64,000 nucleotides of DNA from CBHTSZ01 sp966095765 (GTDB lineage Bacteria; Patescibacteriota; Saccharimonadia; Saccharimonadales; Saccharimonadaceae), in NCBI GenBank assembly GCA_966095765.1, contig CBHTSZ010000004.1:82991-146990 (forward strand), read 5' to 3'. Under the pieces are notes generated by a model. That model was not told where the DNA came from and did not search any database. It saw only the letters and a program-made list of their open reading frames with translations. How positions within the stretch are numbered: position 1 is the first letter of the stretch; every line of letters starts with the position of its first letter. Shown in pieces: positions 7,875 to 16,238 of the stretch. The translations under genes and the position numbers were made by a program.

Positions 7875-8590
7875 GCAAGCAGCGCCTCGATCACGCGCTC
7901 GTTGCCCGTGGCCTCGTTTCGACGCGTTCTCAGGCCGAGAGCTGGATCCGACTTGGAAAGGTCAAAGTAGACGGTAAGGTGGTAACGAAAGCCGGATACT
8001 TCGTGGATGACAGGTTCCCGGTAACGTTGGAAGCGGCCGAACGGTATGTTAGTCGAGCTGGTCTCAAGCTGGCCAGTGTCACCGAGAAACTAGGAGTGTC
8101 ATTTGCTGATACCGTCGTGCTCGACGTCGGCAGCAGTACGGGCGGGTTTACGGACTACGCGCTCCAACATGGTGCACAAAAGGTGTTCGCCGTCGACGTC
8201 GGTACCGACCAGCTCCACCCATCACTTCGTGACGACAAGCGCATCGAGCTTCATGAAAAGACCGATATTCGTGACTTTATTCCAACCGAAGTACCTAACG
8301 TTGTCGTGATGGATGTGAGTTTCATCTCTCTTAGAGAGATCCTGCCGCACATTGCTGCAGTTTCTGACACGAATACGGCTATCGTCGCTATGCTCAAGCC
8401 GCAGTTTGAGGCAGGCAAGCACCAGGTGAACAAAGGTGTTATCAAGAATGATGCGATGCGTCGTCAGATCCTGAGGGACTTTGAGAACTGGGCCAAGCAG
8501 TACTTTGTGATCGTCGACAAAGCCGACAGCGATGTTGCTGGCGCAAAGGGTAATCGCGAGCGCTTCTATCTCCTCAAGAAAACAGCATAG
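7871..8590 (+). CDS. tlyA: TlyA-family rRNA methyltransferase
   Basis: The 239-aa protein has an N-terminal S4 RNA-binding domain (about residues 1-60, RLDHALVARGL) and a FtsJ-like Rossmann methyltransferase with the SAM motif VVLDVGSSTGGFTDYAL and the catalytic-region motif MLKPQFE. TlyA enzymes 2'-O-methylate cytidines in 16S and/or 23S rRNA; in some bacteria they are annotated as hemolysins. It starts inside the end of the preceding gene. Confidence 0.92.
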   Translation: MSKQRLDHALVARGLVSTRSQAESWIRLGKVKVDGKVVTKAGYFVDDRFPVTLEAAERYVSRAGLKLASVTEKLGVSFADTVVLDVGSSTGGFTDYALQHGAQKVFAVDVGTDQLHPSLRDDKRIELHEKTDIRDFIPTEVPNVVVMDVSFISLREILPHIAAVSDTNTAIVAMLKPQFEAGKHQVNKGVIKNDAMRRQILRDFENWAKQYFVIVDKADSDVAGAKGNRERFYLLKKTA

Positions 8591-8596
8591 CTAGCA

Positions 8597-8625
8597 TTTA
8601 CTTTTATCGATAACTATTGTAAAAT
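8597..8625 (+). promoter_or_regulatory. Candidate promoter for the GC-rich secreted protein/sortase unit
   Basis: TTTACT and TAAAAT are 17 bp apart in an AT-rich gap after tlyA. A second -10-like CATAAT lies at 8629-8634. Confidence 0.5.
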
Positions 8626-8639
8626 AAGCATAATCTAAC

Positions 8640-8787
8640 TGTGTCTGTGCATGGTTGGTGTCGTTGCGGTAGAGGGATGGACCATGCCGTCCGGCACCCG
8701 TATCGCAGCATGTTTAACAATTCGGTTCTAGCAAGAACCTGGCAGAACCCAGCACTATCGGCGCAGTACTCGACTCTCTGAAAGGGA
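8640..8787 (+). promoter_or_regulatory. Long structured 5' leader of the secreted-protein/sortase unit
   Basis: About 150 nt separate the promoter from the start codon and can form a GCATGGT/ACCATGC stem (8649-8655 with 8681-8687) and a GGTTCT/AGAACC hairpin (8724-8739). A leader this long is unusual in this window. I match it to no known riboswitch. Confidence 0.35.
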
Positions 8788-8796
8788 GTGGTCCAC

Positions 8797-10308
8797 GTGA
8801 GTGGTAAGTACAAGAGGCGACGCAAGGGAAGCAGTGTCTTCCTGGCGGTCGGGGCCGTTCTCGGTCTCGTGCTGCTGTCGTCTGGCTTCAGCACCCTGGC
8901 AGCTCAGGCTGCCGGCGGCGAGGACAACTCCAAGGTCTTCGTCTGCAAGTACGTCGGCAAGCCCGGCGTTGATGAGCGGCTCCAGACCGGGAACAACCCG
9001 ATCAGTGTCAGCATCAGCTCTATCCTCAACTACCCCGGCCTGGGGCAGTTCTTCAAGGATGGTCAGAACCGCTCATTCGTGCTCAGGGAGGATGACACGC
9101 CTCCCGGTCCCGAAGGCGACCCGAGTGTCGGAGAGTGTCCGGCGCCCGATGGTCCGGACGAGATTCCGGTTCCGACGGTGCCGGTGTCGGACCCCTGTGG
9201 TTCGAACAACGCAGTGTACGGCGCGGTGCCGTCGGGCAACTACGACGTGCAGCGGAACGGGGACGGCAGCATCACGCTGACCGCTCATGACGGCTACGCC
9301 TTCCCGGGCGACAAGACTTCGGTCACGTTGCCCGCACCGACGGAAACCAACACCGAGCCCTGTCCGCCCGAGGTGACGGTCATCGAGATTCCGGCGGCTC
9401 CGTCGCCCAATGACCCTTGCGGTCCGGGCAACGCAACCTGGAGCGCGCCGGCTGATACCGACACGCTCAACTGGGAGCTCTTGCCGAGCGGACACCTCAC
9501 GGTGACCATCATCCCGGCGAACACGACGTTCCCGAGCGGTGCTACCTCGCATGACTACGGTCTGGCGGTGGACTCCGGCAAGCAGTGCCCGCCTGAGCCC
9601 ACTCCGGTGGCTCCGGCTGAGCCGCTGCAGCTCGACGTCTGTGAGCCCCCCTCGGGTCCCACGAGCGACGAGTACACGATCCCGGTCGACTCCAACTTCA
9701 TCTACACGGTGAACGGGGTCACGACTGCCTCGGGTACCTACCCGGGCAGCCTCGACACCTACGTGATCAAGGCAGTGGCAAAGCAGGGTGTGGTGGTCAA
9801 GGAAGGCGCGGTGACCGAGTGGACTCTCGAGTTCAGTCGTGCAGCGTGCCTGACGTCGCCCGACCCGGTGGTCTCGCCCGACGGCTCCATTTCGGTGGAC
9901 TGCCAGGGTAAGGGTGTGGCGGTCGCTGACAACTCCGCGAGCACGACTTCGGTCGGGTTCGAGGTGGTTGTGAACGGTCACGCAACGCTTTACTCGCTGC
10001 GTGCGGGCAAGGTGCGGCACATTCCGTTCTCCGGTGCACAGCCGGGCAGCAAGGTGGTCCTGCAGGACGGGGAAGCGAACGAGCTTGACTCGGCTCGCGT
10101 TCCCGTCAGGTGTGGTGGCGATGTAACGCCGCCGGATAACACCGGGATCTCCAACACGCCCACGTCGGCCCACACCGGCCTCTGGTCGGAACCGGCAGCG
10201 TCGCAGTCTTCGGGCGTGGCGCAGCTGTGTGCTGCACTGGCGGGTCTCCTGCTGCTGATGAGCGGGTTCTTCTTCTACGGCGCGTGGCGTCGTGGGCAGG
10301 AGAACTAG
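8797..10308 (+). CDS. Secreted, C-terminally membrane-anchored surface protein, 503 aa
   Basis: The start is placed at GTG 8797 because AAAGGGAG lies 8 nt before it; GTG 8788 is in frame but too close to that site. A basic N-terminus and hydrophobic helix (~12-35, ending in AAQAAG) form a signal peptide. The body is rich in Pro, Asp, Thr and Gly and has three Cys-containing modules that begin with DPCG- or DVCE-like blocks. A C-terminal helix (LCAALAGLLLLMSGFFFYG) with an RRGQEN tail looks like a sortase-substrate anchor, but no clear LPxTG is seen; TPTSAHTG lies where the motif would be. The gene is GC-rich with almost no CCA codons, unlike its neighbours. It overlaps the sortase gene by 17 nt. 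Confidence 0.85.
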   Translation: MSGKYKRRRKGSSVFLAVGAVLGLVLLSSGFSTLAAQAAGGEDNSKVFVCKYVGKPGVDERLQTGNNPISVSISSILNYPGLGQFFKDGQNRSFVLREDDTPPGPEGDPSVGECPAPDGPDEIPVPTVPVSDPCGSNNAVYGAVPSGNYDVQRNGDGSITLTAHDGYAFPGDKTSVTLPAPTETNTEPCPPEVTVIEIPAAPSPNDPCGPGNATWSAPADTDTLNWELLPSGHLTVTIIPANTTFPSGATSHDYGLAVDSGKQCPPEPTPVAPAEPLQLDVCEPPSGPTSDEYTIPVDSNFIYTVNGVTTASGTYPGSLDTYVIKAVAKQGVVVKEGAVTEWTLEFSRAACLTSPDPVVSPDGSISVDCQGKGVAVADNSASTTSVGFEVVVNGHATLYSLRAGKVRHIPFSGAQPGSKVVLQDGEANELDSARVPVRCGGDVTPPDNTGISNTPTSAHTGLWSEPAASQSSGVAQLCAALAGLLLLMSGFFFYGAWRRGQEN

Positions 10309-11008
10309 CCTCGTCCTCGGTGTGCTGACACTTGTCCTGGCGGGAATCGTCGCATGCGTGGCGTTCACGTCCAGTGAGCGTCAGCAGACGGTTCTTAAGG
10401 GGGAGCAGGGGATGGCGTCGGCGCAACCGGCGCCATCCCCTAGCAGTGCTCCGAGCAGTGAACAAAACACGTCGCCTCCGCCTGAGGCGTCTGCCGCTCC
10501 GACTATAGAGTGGCGCATCCCGGCGTCACCGATGATCGGAGTGGATGTCCCAGCGATTGAGCGGTCGTTTAAGGTAGAGGGAGCGTCACTCGGTTCGCCG
10601 ATTACGCCTCCCTTTGATCCTGATGTGATCGCTGACACGCTGTACTACGAGAATGATCACGCGGTTCGTGGTGCCGACCCAGGCACTGATTCGAACAATA
10701 CCGTCTATCTCACCGGCCACACCTGGCGGGGCGGAGAGGCGGCGATGGACGTGATCGACCAGAAGATGGCGGTCGGTGACGAGCTGCTTGTGACGACAGT
10801 GGAGTCGAAGCGCCTTGGCGTGAAGCTTCGCTACGTTGTCACTGATAGTAGGCGATACCCCAAGGCGGCGCTTCCGAGCGTCGACAAGGTATGGGAGGTG
10901 GCTCCTGGACGAATGGTGATCATCACCTGCAATCTGAGAGATGATGGTGAGCGTTCGACGCATAACCACGTTTTCTATGCCGAGCTCGTGGGCGTTACTG
11001 ACAGCTAG
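10292..11008 (+). CDS. Sortase, class E/F-like
   Basis: Membrane-anchored cysteine transpeptidase of the sortase fold. The N-terminal helix is at residues ~5-25 and is followed by a Pro/Ser/Ala-rich linker. Catalytic residues are His in TGHTW (~142), Cys in VIITCN (~211) and an Arg in the following NLRDDGER. It overlaps the preceding surface-protein gene, so that protein is probably its dedicated substrate; the LPKTG protein at 56.4-58.6 kb is another candidate. Cell-wall attachment is known for the family; the acceptor in this organism is not. The unit closes with a strong terminator. Confidence 0.88.
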   Translation: MGRRTSLVLGVLTLVLAGIVACVAFTSSERQQTVLKGEQGMASAQPAPSPSSAPSSEQNTSPPPEASAAPTIEWRIPASPMIGVDVPAIERSFKVEGASLGSPITPPFDPDVIADTLYYENDHAVRGADPGTDSNNTVYLTGHTWRGGEAAMDVIDQKMAVGDELLVTTVESKRLGVKLRYVVTDSRRYPKAALPSVDKVWEVAPGRMVIITCNLRDDGERSTHNHVFYAELVGVTDS

Positions 11009-11023
11009 AACCGGAGAACTAAC

Positions 11024-11063
11024 GGCCCGGATCCTTGCGCAAGCCAGCGTAAGGATCCGGGCC
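11024..11063 (+). terminator. Strong Rho-independent terminator after the sortase
   Basis: A 13-bp perfect stem (11024-11036 with 11051-11063), extended inward by a nearly paired CGC/GCG, is followed by a T-rich tail. Confidence 0.92.
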
Positions 11064-11075
11064 TTCTTCATTTCT

Positions 11076-11084
11076 TGGTATAAT
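11076..11084 (+). promoter_or_regulatory. Extended -10 promoter of the serine hydrolase gene
   Basis: TGG TATAAT ends 15 nt before the ATG at 11100 and no Shine-Dalgarno is present, so the message is nearly leaderless. Confidence 0.7.
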
Positions 11085-11099
11085 TAACCGTAAGCTATT

Positions 11100-12815
11100 A
11101 TGAGACAAAGACACGGGATAGGGTTAACTGAGGTCGTACAGGCCATTGGAGGATGGGGCAGCCGTCACCGGCGCGCTGCGTTGGTACTCGGCTGTTTGCT
11201 TGCGGCTATCGTAGGCCTACAACTGGTTTACCCAGGTGATCGAGCGTTGCCGTTTGCGCGCATCGGTGGAGACATGGTCGGGTTTAGTTCGCACCAGGAC
11301 ATTGCCAAAAAACTCCAATCTGACTACGGCAAGGTTAGTGTGACGACTAAGATCCGTGGCAAGACAACCAAAACCGTGCTCCCAAAGACTGGTATCGTCA
11401 CCGATAATAACAGGATCCTTGCAAGCGTCAGTGACTATCCGTGGTACTTGCGCATCCTCCCATTTAGCTCGGTAATCAAGGGCGCGCTCACGGATCAAGC
11501 GGTTATTACCACGGTTGATGCGACTCGGTTCATGCTCTATGCTTCGGAACGCAGCAAAGAGTGTGAAGTGGCGCCTAAGAATGCTGGCGTCGTTATCAAA
11601 GATGGTGAGGTCCAGCTCGATCCTGCAACTGACGGTCAGGCCTGTTCTCGCGAGAGCTTGCGTCGACAGCTTACCTCACCTGAACTCACAAAGAGCGGTC
11701 TCACGGTCACCGTACAGACGAGCGCGGTAAAGCCGGCTCGCTCAAATGCTGACGTCCAGCCTCTTCTCAAGGAAGCCAAAGCGGTAGCGGAGCACCAACT
11801 AACCCTCGTTGTTGCAGGCAAGACATACCAAGTCGACAAGCCAACACTTGCATCATGGCTAGCGTTTCCTGAAGATCCAAAGACAAAACTGCCAACCCTA
11901 GGGGTTAATGACGAAGCGGTTAAAGCCTATCTCGCATCGATTCAAAAAGACGTCTATGTCGCGCCGGGCGTGACCGTCATCACGACACACGATGGCATCG
12001 AAACCGGCCGCGTACCCGGTCGTAGCGGGCAAGGTATCGATCAGGTTGCCACGACTGAGGCGATCCGCAAGCAGGTGCTCGCTGGTGACGGTACGGTTAC
12101 CGCGACGCTCACAACAATTCCGCCGACTCTGTCCTACAACCGTTCCTACAGCAAGACACCAGCAGGACTCCAGGCACTTATCAACGATCTCGTCAAAGAT
12201 AAAGACATGGCGATTTCGGTTCGCAAACTAGGCGACAGCGGTGTACACGCGAACGGCGACAAACAGTATCACCCAGCAAGCACCTACAAGCTGTTCGTCG
12301 CTTACTCGGTACTGAAGCGTGTTGATGATGGCCGCATGAGTCTCGGCCAGACGACGACCGGGGGGCAGACGCTCGCGCAGTGTCTCGATAACATGATCGT
12401 GAACTCTGACAATGCCTGTGCCGAGTGGTTCGGTGCAACTATCGGTTGGAACACGGTGACGAACGAAGCGCGTGCGCTCGGTGCTAGCCGAACGACGCTC
12501 AGTAAGCCATTTGTGTCGACGACCAATGATCAGGCGCTGTTTCTGCAAAAGCTTGAGTCAAACCAGATCGGTCTAACCGAGCCATCACGTGCACGTCTCC
12601 TGGATGCCATGAAGCGGCAGGTATACCGCAGGGGTATTCCGGCTGGTGTTGGCGTACCGGTTGCCGATAAGGTCGGGTTCCTCGACGGCTACCTGCACGA
12701 TTCGGCGATCGTCTACTCGCCAAAGGGCGTCTACGTACTCGTTATCTATAGTAACGGTAGTAGCTGGTCGGCAATTGCTGATGCGGCGCGCCAAATCCAC
12801 GCGCAGCTCCAGTAG
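11100..12815 (+). CDS. Beta-lactamase-fold serine hydrolase with membrane anchor
   Basis: The 571-aa protein has an N-terminal membrane helix (~27-45), a long extracellular region with repeated beta-rich modules like the peptidoglycan-binding modules of VanW-type proteins (~70-335), and a C-terminal class A beta-lactamase/D-Ala-D-Ala-hydrolase fold. Active-site motifs are SxxK in PASTYKLF (~392), SDN in VNSDNACAEWF (~434) and KVG in ADKVGFLDG. This mix suggests cell-wall remodelling more than antibiotic resistance, because the catalytic domain is fused to wall-binding modules. Leaderless start at ATG 11100. Confidence 0.87.
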   Translation: MRQRHGIGLTEVVQAIGGWGSRHRRAALVLGCLLAAIVGLQLVYPGDRALPFARIGGDMVGFSSHQDIAKKLQSDYGKVSVTTKIRGKTTKTVLPKTGIVTDNNRILASVSDYPWYLRILPFSSVIKGALTDQAVITTVDATRFMLYASERSKECEVAPKNAGVVIKDGEVQLDPATDGQACSRESLRRQLTSPELTKSGLTVTVQTSAVKPARSNADVQPLLKEAKAVAEHQLTLVVAGKTYQVDKPTLASWLAFPEDPKTKLPTLGVNDEAVKAYLASIQKDVYVAPGVTVITTHDGIETGRVPGRSGQGIDQVATTEAIRKQVLAGDGTVTATLTTIPPTLSYNRSYSKTPAGLQALINDLVKDKDMAISVRKLGDSGVHANGDKQYHPASTYKLFVAYSVLKRVDDGRMSLGQTTTGGQTLAQCLDNMIVNSDNACAEWFGATIGWNTVTNEARALGASRTTLSKPFVSTTNDQALFLQKLESNQIGLTEPSRARLLDAMKRQVYRRGIPAGVGVPVADKVGFLDGYLHDSAIVYSPKGVYVLVIYSNGSSWSAIADAARQIHAQLQ

Positions 12816-12831
12816 TAGAATCTCCTGACGG

Positions 12832-13914
12832 TTATTTGCTGACGTTAAATCGAAACTCAACGACGTCGTCGGGTCGCATGACGTAGTCGCGACCCTCAGT
12901 GCGGACTTTGCCGGCTGCTTTTGCGGCCGTCTCTGAGCCGGCTTCGATAAGATCAGGATAGCTAACGATACTTGCAGCAATAAAGCCGCGTTCAAAGTCG
13001 CCATGGATAACGCCAGCTGCTTGCGGCGCGGTGTCGCCTTTGTGGATTGTCCAGGCGCGGACTTCTTTTGGTCCGGCTGTCAGGTAACTCTGGAGGCCGA
13101 GGGTGTCGTAAGCGGCATGGATGAGCTGGTTGAGGCCGCGTTCCTGGACACCGTAACTCTCAAGGAGTTCAGCGGCATCGGCGTCATCGAGGCCACGGAG
13201 TTCTTCTTCGAGCTTGGCGCAAATGAAGACGCTTCGGGCTGGAGCAACGAGTGCAGCGAGCTTTTCTTTTTCGCCATCATCGCTGATGGTGTCTTCGGAT
13301 ACATTAAAGGCGTAGATGACTGGCTTGGCGGTAAGCAGATGAAGGTCAGCGATCGCTTCGTGGTCAACTGATGGCAGGGCGCTGAGCGGCGTACCACTTT
13401 CCAGGTGGCGCTTGAGGCTCTCTAGGTAGCCAAGTTCATCGCGTTTCTTCGGGTTGGCCTTGGCCTCTTTCTGGATCTTTGGGAGACGTTTGTCGATAGT
13501 CTGGATATCGGCCAGGATCAGCTCGGTGTTGATGATCTCGATGTCGTCAACAGGGGAGACGTTGTCATTAACATGAACAATGTCGTTGTTCACAAAAGCT
13601 CTTACAACATGGACGATCGCGTCACAGTTGCGGATGTTTGCCAGGAACTGGTTGCCGAGTCCTTCGCCCTTGCTGGCGCCTGCGACGAGCCCAGCGATGT
13701 CAACAAACGTTACGGTAGCGGGTAGGAGCTTTGTAGAGCCGTAGATATCAGCGAGCTTTTGGAGTCGTTCGTCCGGAACTGGAACGATGCCGGTATTTGG
13801 TTCGATAGTTGCGAAGGGGTAGTTGGCGGCCAGGATCTCGCTGTCGGTGAGCGCATTAAAAAGCGTCGATTTCCCGACGTTTGGCAGGCCAACGATGCCG
13901 ATAGATAAACTCAT
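12832..13914 (-). CDS. ychF: Ribosome-binding ATPase YchF
   Basis: YchF is a universally conserved OBG-family P-loop protein that prefers ATP and binds ribosomes. The 360 aa show Walker A GLPNVGKST, the switch block ANYPFATIEPNTG, DIAGLV, the YchF-type specificity motif NVSE in place of NKxD, and a C-terminal TGS domain. It is convergent with the serine hydrolase gene (16-nt gap). Its promoter is at 13923-13931, only 8 nt from the ATG. Confidence 0.96.
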   Translation of the reverse strand: MSLSIGIVGLPNVGKSTLFNALTDSEILAANYPFATIEPNTGIVPVPDERLQKLADIYGSTKLLPATVTFVDIAGLVAGASKGEGLGNQFLANIRNCDAIVHVVRAFVNNDIVHVNDNVSPVDDIEIINTELILADIQTIDKRLPKIQKEAKANPKKRDELGYLESLKRHLESGTPLSALPSVDHEAIADLHLLTAKPVIYAFNVSEDTISDDGEKEKLAALVAPARSVFICAKLEEELRGLDDADAAELLESYGVQERGLNQLIHAAYDTLGLQSYLTAGPKEVRAWTIHKGDTAPQAAGVIHGDFERGFIAASIVSYPDLIEAGSETAAKAAGKVRTEGRDYVMRPDDVVEFRFNVSK

Positions 13915-13922
13915 ATCCTTTT

Positions 13923-13931
13923 ATTATATCA
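13923..13931 (-). promoter_or_regulatory. Extended -10 promoter of ychF
   Basis: Read on the - strand, TGA TATAAT ends 8 nt before the ychF ATG. An AAGGA sits between, but the predicted transcript start leaves only about 2 nt of leader. Confidence 0.65.
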
Positions 13932-13971
13932 GGGGTAGGGCAAACCGCACAGACCTCAAAAAATCTAGCAA

Positions 13972-14007
13972 GATAATATTTACAATATATTATCAATATA
14001 GTATAAT
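13972..14007 (+). promoter_or_regulatory. Promoter with operator-like dyad for the TSP3-repeat secreted protein
   Basis: TTTACA (13979-13984) and TATAAT (14002-14007) are 17 bp apart, among the best promoters in the window. A dyad GATAATAT/ATATTATC (13972-13979 and 13987-13994) covers the -35 box, suggesting repression by an unknown regulator. Confidence 0.65.
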
Positions 14008-14013
14008 CACCTC

Positions 14014-14143
14014 AAGTCAGCCCGACCGGGTTGGCTCGCAATTCGAATGATACCAAGCCATGACACCCGTTTAGTTTTATCGTCATTTGTGCTGGTATGA
14101 TTCGACTTCATACCTCCAACAACTATAGAAAGGGGGCGGCGTT
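14014..14143 (+). promoter_or_regulatory. Structured 5' leader of the TSP3-repeat secreted protein
   Basis: The leader of about 130 nt can form a long stem: 14043-14048 with 14100-14105, 14050-14055 with 14093-14098, and a nested ATGAC/GTCAT at 14060-14064 with 14082-14086. A smaller AGCC/GGCT hairpin lies before it. Structure together with the promoter dyad suggests two layers of control. No known riboswitch is recognised. Confidence 0.4.
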
Positions 14144-15580
14144 ATGTCGCCTTTCGCCCTGGGGCGGCTTAGGTCGCTCCCTCTGATGGTCATCGTCCTT
14201 CTGCTGTCGATGCTGGGATTCGTTCCCGCAGCCCAGGCAGAGGACGCGCAGACCCTGCGTGAGGACCAGTACTTCACGCTCCCGTACGACTGCCTTGCGG
14301 GGCAGACCGTCAAGCTCGACCCCGGTCAGATCGAGGTCGTTCTGAAGGATCCCGCTGGAAACAGAACGGGAACCGTCCAGATCGTTTCGGCGGCTCTCCA
14401 CGTTTTTCCTGTCGAGCAATTCTCCGTCGAGGAGCGGCGCATTCAGGAGGAGCTGTACCCCGGTACGATGACTGCCTTCCAGCCGGAGACCGGGCTGTCG
14501 CAGAACGACAGCAAGACTCTCTGGATCATGGCGTCGGTCGAGTGGGCGAATGACTCGGCAGTGCCCGAGTTCCAGCCCGGCCAGGTCTCTTGCGAAGGCG
14601 AGGGCACTGGTGGCACTACCGACGCCGATGGTGACGGGGTGTCTGACTCGCTGGACAACTGCCCGAACACGGCAGGCGGTGGGGCGTCCGACGGCTGTCC
14701 GGCGGGTGTCTCTCTGAGCGTCGAAAGCGTTCAGGCTGGCAACACGACCGCGGGTACGCCGGGTTCGGCCACGATCAAGGTGACGAACGTTGCCGACGAT
14801 CAGGGTCGTACCGAGACCTACACGGTCTCGTACGCCGAGCAGAGCCACGATGTGACGCTGGGCGACGGCAACAGTGACTCGGTGACCTTCACGGGTCAGC
14901 CGGGTAGCTGGAACGTCTGCGCCAAGAGTACGACTCGCGTTGCGAGCACGTGCATCGTGGCGACGGTTCCGGATTACACGCCGCCGCAGTACGCCGGCAA
15001 GGTGGTCTACACGCAGACCTGCACGGGGCTGCGCTACACCATCACCAACACCGGTCGTGTCCCGCTCGTTGTCTCGGTCATGCTCACGCACGTGGGCAAC
15101 AGCCTGGGCACGGTGACCGAATGGTCGCTGGCAGCAGGGGCTTCCCGTACGCTGACCACGCCGCGTTACTTCAACGCGACGGTGACGCCGACCCTGCGGT
15201 CGGTGGCTCCGGGTCAGTGGGAGCAGGTGCTTCCGTCCAAGCGGTGGGTGGTTTCGACCTCCTGTCCGGTCTGGATGGTAGGCGGCACCAAGCTCGTCAA
15301 GTGGGGTCCGCAGCTGACTGTCCGTAACGGGTATCCGTCGGCGGTGGTGAGCACTCGTGCTTACCGTGCGCTGGTCGGCTACCAGGTGCGTGGCAGCTCG
15401 CAGATCCACTGGGTGGCCAACTACGGCACCCAGGGCAAGCACCGGTTCGACCACTTCATGAAGGTGCGTCGTCACAAGAAGGCCACCATCAGGCTGTGGG
15501 TCGTCTACATGGACGAGACGGATTACGTGCGCTACGGCAAGACCACGTTCACGACGTGGCACACGTTCCGGCGTCCCTGA
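14144..15580 (+). CDS. Secreted protein with a thrombospondin type 3-like calcium repeat, 478 aa
   Basis: A cleavable signal peptide (hydrophobic ~12-28, ending AAQAEDA) precedes a beta-rich body. Around residue 165 lies DADGDGVSDSLDNCPNTA, a TSP3-type Ca2+-binding repeat often found in bacterial linkers. Later parts resemble CARDB/DUF11-type beta domains (VTNVADDQGRTETYTVSY, YTITNTGRVPLVVSV), and the C-terminus is basic and aromatic. No anchor is seen, so it is probably released or held by charge. GC-rich with few CCA codons, like the gene at 8.8 kb. The ATG has AAAGGGGG upstream. Stop codon is UGA. Confidence 0.82.
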   Translation: MSPFALGRLRSLPLMVIVLLLSMLGFVPAAQAEDAQTLREDQYFTLPYDCLAGQTVKLDPGQIEVVLKDPAGNRTGTVQIVSAALHVFPVEQFSVEERRIQEELYPGTMTAFQPETGLSQNDSKTLWIMASVEWANDSAVPEFQPGQVSCEGEGTGGTTDADGDGVSDSLDNCPNTAGGGASDGCPAGVSLSVESVQAGNTTAGTPGSATIKVTNVADDQGRTETYTVSYAEQSHDVTLGDGNSDSVTFTGQPGSWNVCAKSTTRVASTCIVATVPDYTPPQYAGKVVYTQTCTGLRYTITNTGRVPLVVSVMLTHVGNSLGTVTEWSLAAGASRTLTTPRYFNATVTPTLRSVAPGQWEQVLPSKRWVVSTSCPVWMVGGTKLVKWGPQLTVRNGYPSAVVSTRAYRALVGYQVRGSSQIHWVANYGTQGKHRFDHFMKVRRHKKATIRLWVVYMDETDYVRYGKTTFTTWHTFRRP

Positions 15581-15600
15581 CTCTCTATAAGGAGGTGAGT

Positions 15601-15641
15601 TGCCCTCGTCGTCCATGTGACGGCGGGGGCACTTTCCTTTT
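15601..15641 (+). terminator. Rho-independent terminator after the TSP3-repeat protein
   Basis: A 13-bp stem with two G-U pairs (15601-15613 with 15619-15631) is followed by a pyrimidine/T-rich tail. A perfect AAGGAGGTGA sits just upstream without an obvious gene behind it. Confidence 0.85.
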
Positions 15642-15707
15642 GTATACAGGGAAAAACTTCTGTTATTATAAGGCTAATGTTTAAACATCAGGTGAGGGTA
15701 GTGGGAA

Positions 15708-16238
15708 ATGACTGAGGTGGTTGGCTCTAGATCAGCGAAACATTTGAAGCGTTGGCATCTTATCGTACTGGTAGTTATTATCATTGCTGTTATTGCGGGG
15801 GCAGGTTCTTATTGGCTTAACCTGACGCAGAAGAGGCCTGCGATTCAGATCGGTACAGGATCGGAAGTAGGCTCTCTGGTCAGCACGCTACCACCAGCAC
15901 AGCTTGAGCAGGTGGCATCTGTGTACGTTCTTAATCCAGCGGAGGACATGGATTGGGCGTATGCCAAGGCCGTAGCTCTGTCGACCCAAGGCAAGCACGA
16001 GCAGGCCCTCGGTGCCTTCAAGGCTCTCACAGAGACTGGTAAAGCAAAGTACTACATCTATGTTGACTACGCGTTGGCCGCACGGAGGGTAGGCGATAAG
16101 CAGCTTGCCGTCGATACTATGATACAGGCTATTTCAGCGCTTGACCAAGATACGTCAGTTACTGCAAGCAACAGAGAATTTATCAAAAAGAGACTGAACA
16201 GTAAGCTGGATAGCTTCAAGACGGAGGAAGTGCAATGA
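15708..16238 (+). CDS. Membrane-anchored TPR-like protein at the start of the pilus locus
   Basis: The 176 aa have one N-terminal membrane helix (~17-39) and an outward domain with two helical repeats of TPR character (AYAKAVALSTQGKHEQALGAF, YVDYALAARRVGDKQLAVDT). It overlaps the next gene by 4 nt (ATGA), so it is made together with the 971-aa secreted protein and may help fold or anchor it. No precise family is recognised. Confidence 0.65.
   Translation: MTEVVGSRSAKHLKRWHLIVLVVIIIAVIAGAGSYWLNLTQKRPAIQIGTGSEVGSLVSTLPPAQLEQVASVYVLNPAEDMDWAYAKAVALSTQGKHEQALGAFKALTETGKAKYYIYVDYALAARRVGDKQLAVDTMIQAISALDQDTSVTASNREFIKKRLNSKLDSFKTEEVQ

Noticed and set aside
15597..15684. Short frame behind the perfect AAGGAGGTGA at 15590
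   Set aside because: It runs through the terminator hairpin and codes for a Cys/Gly-rich peptide without support.
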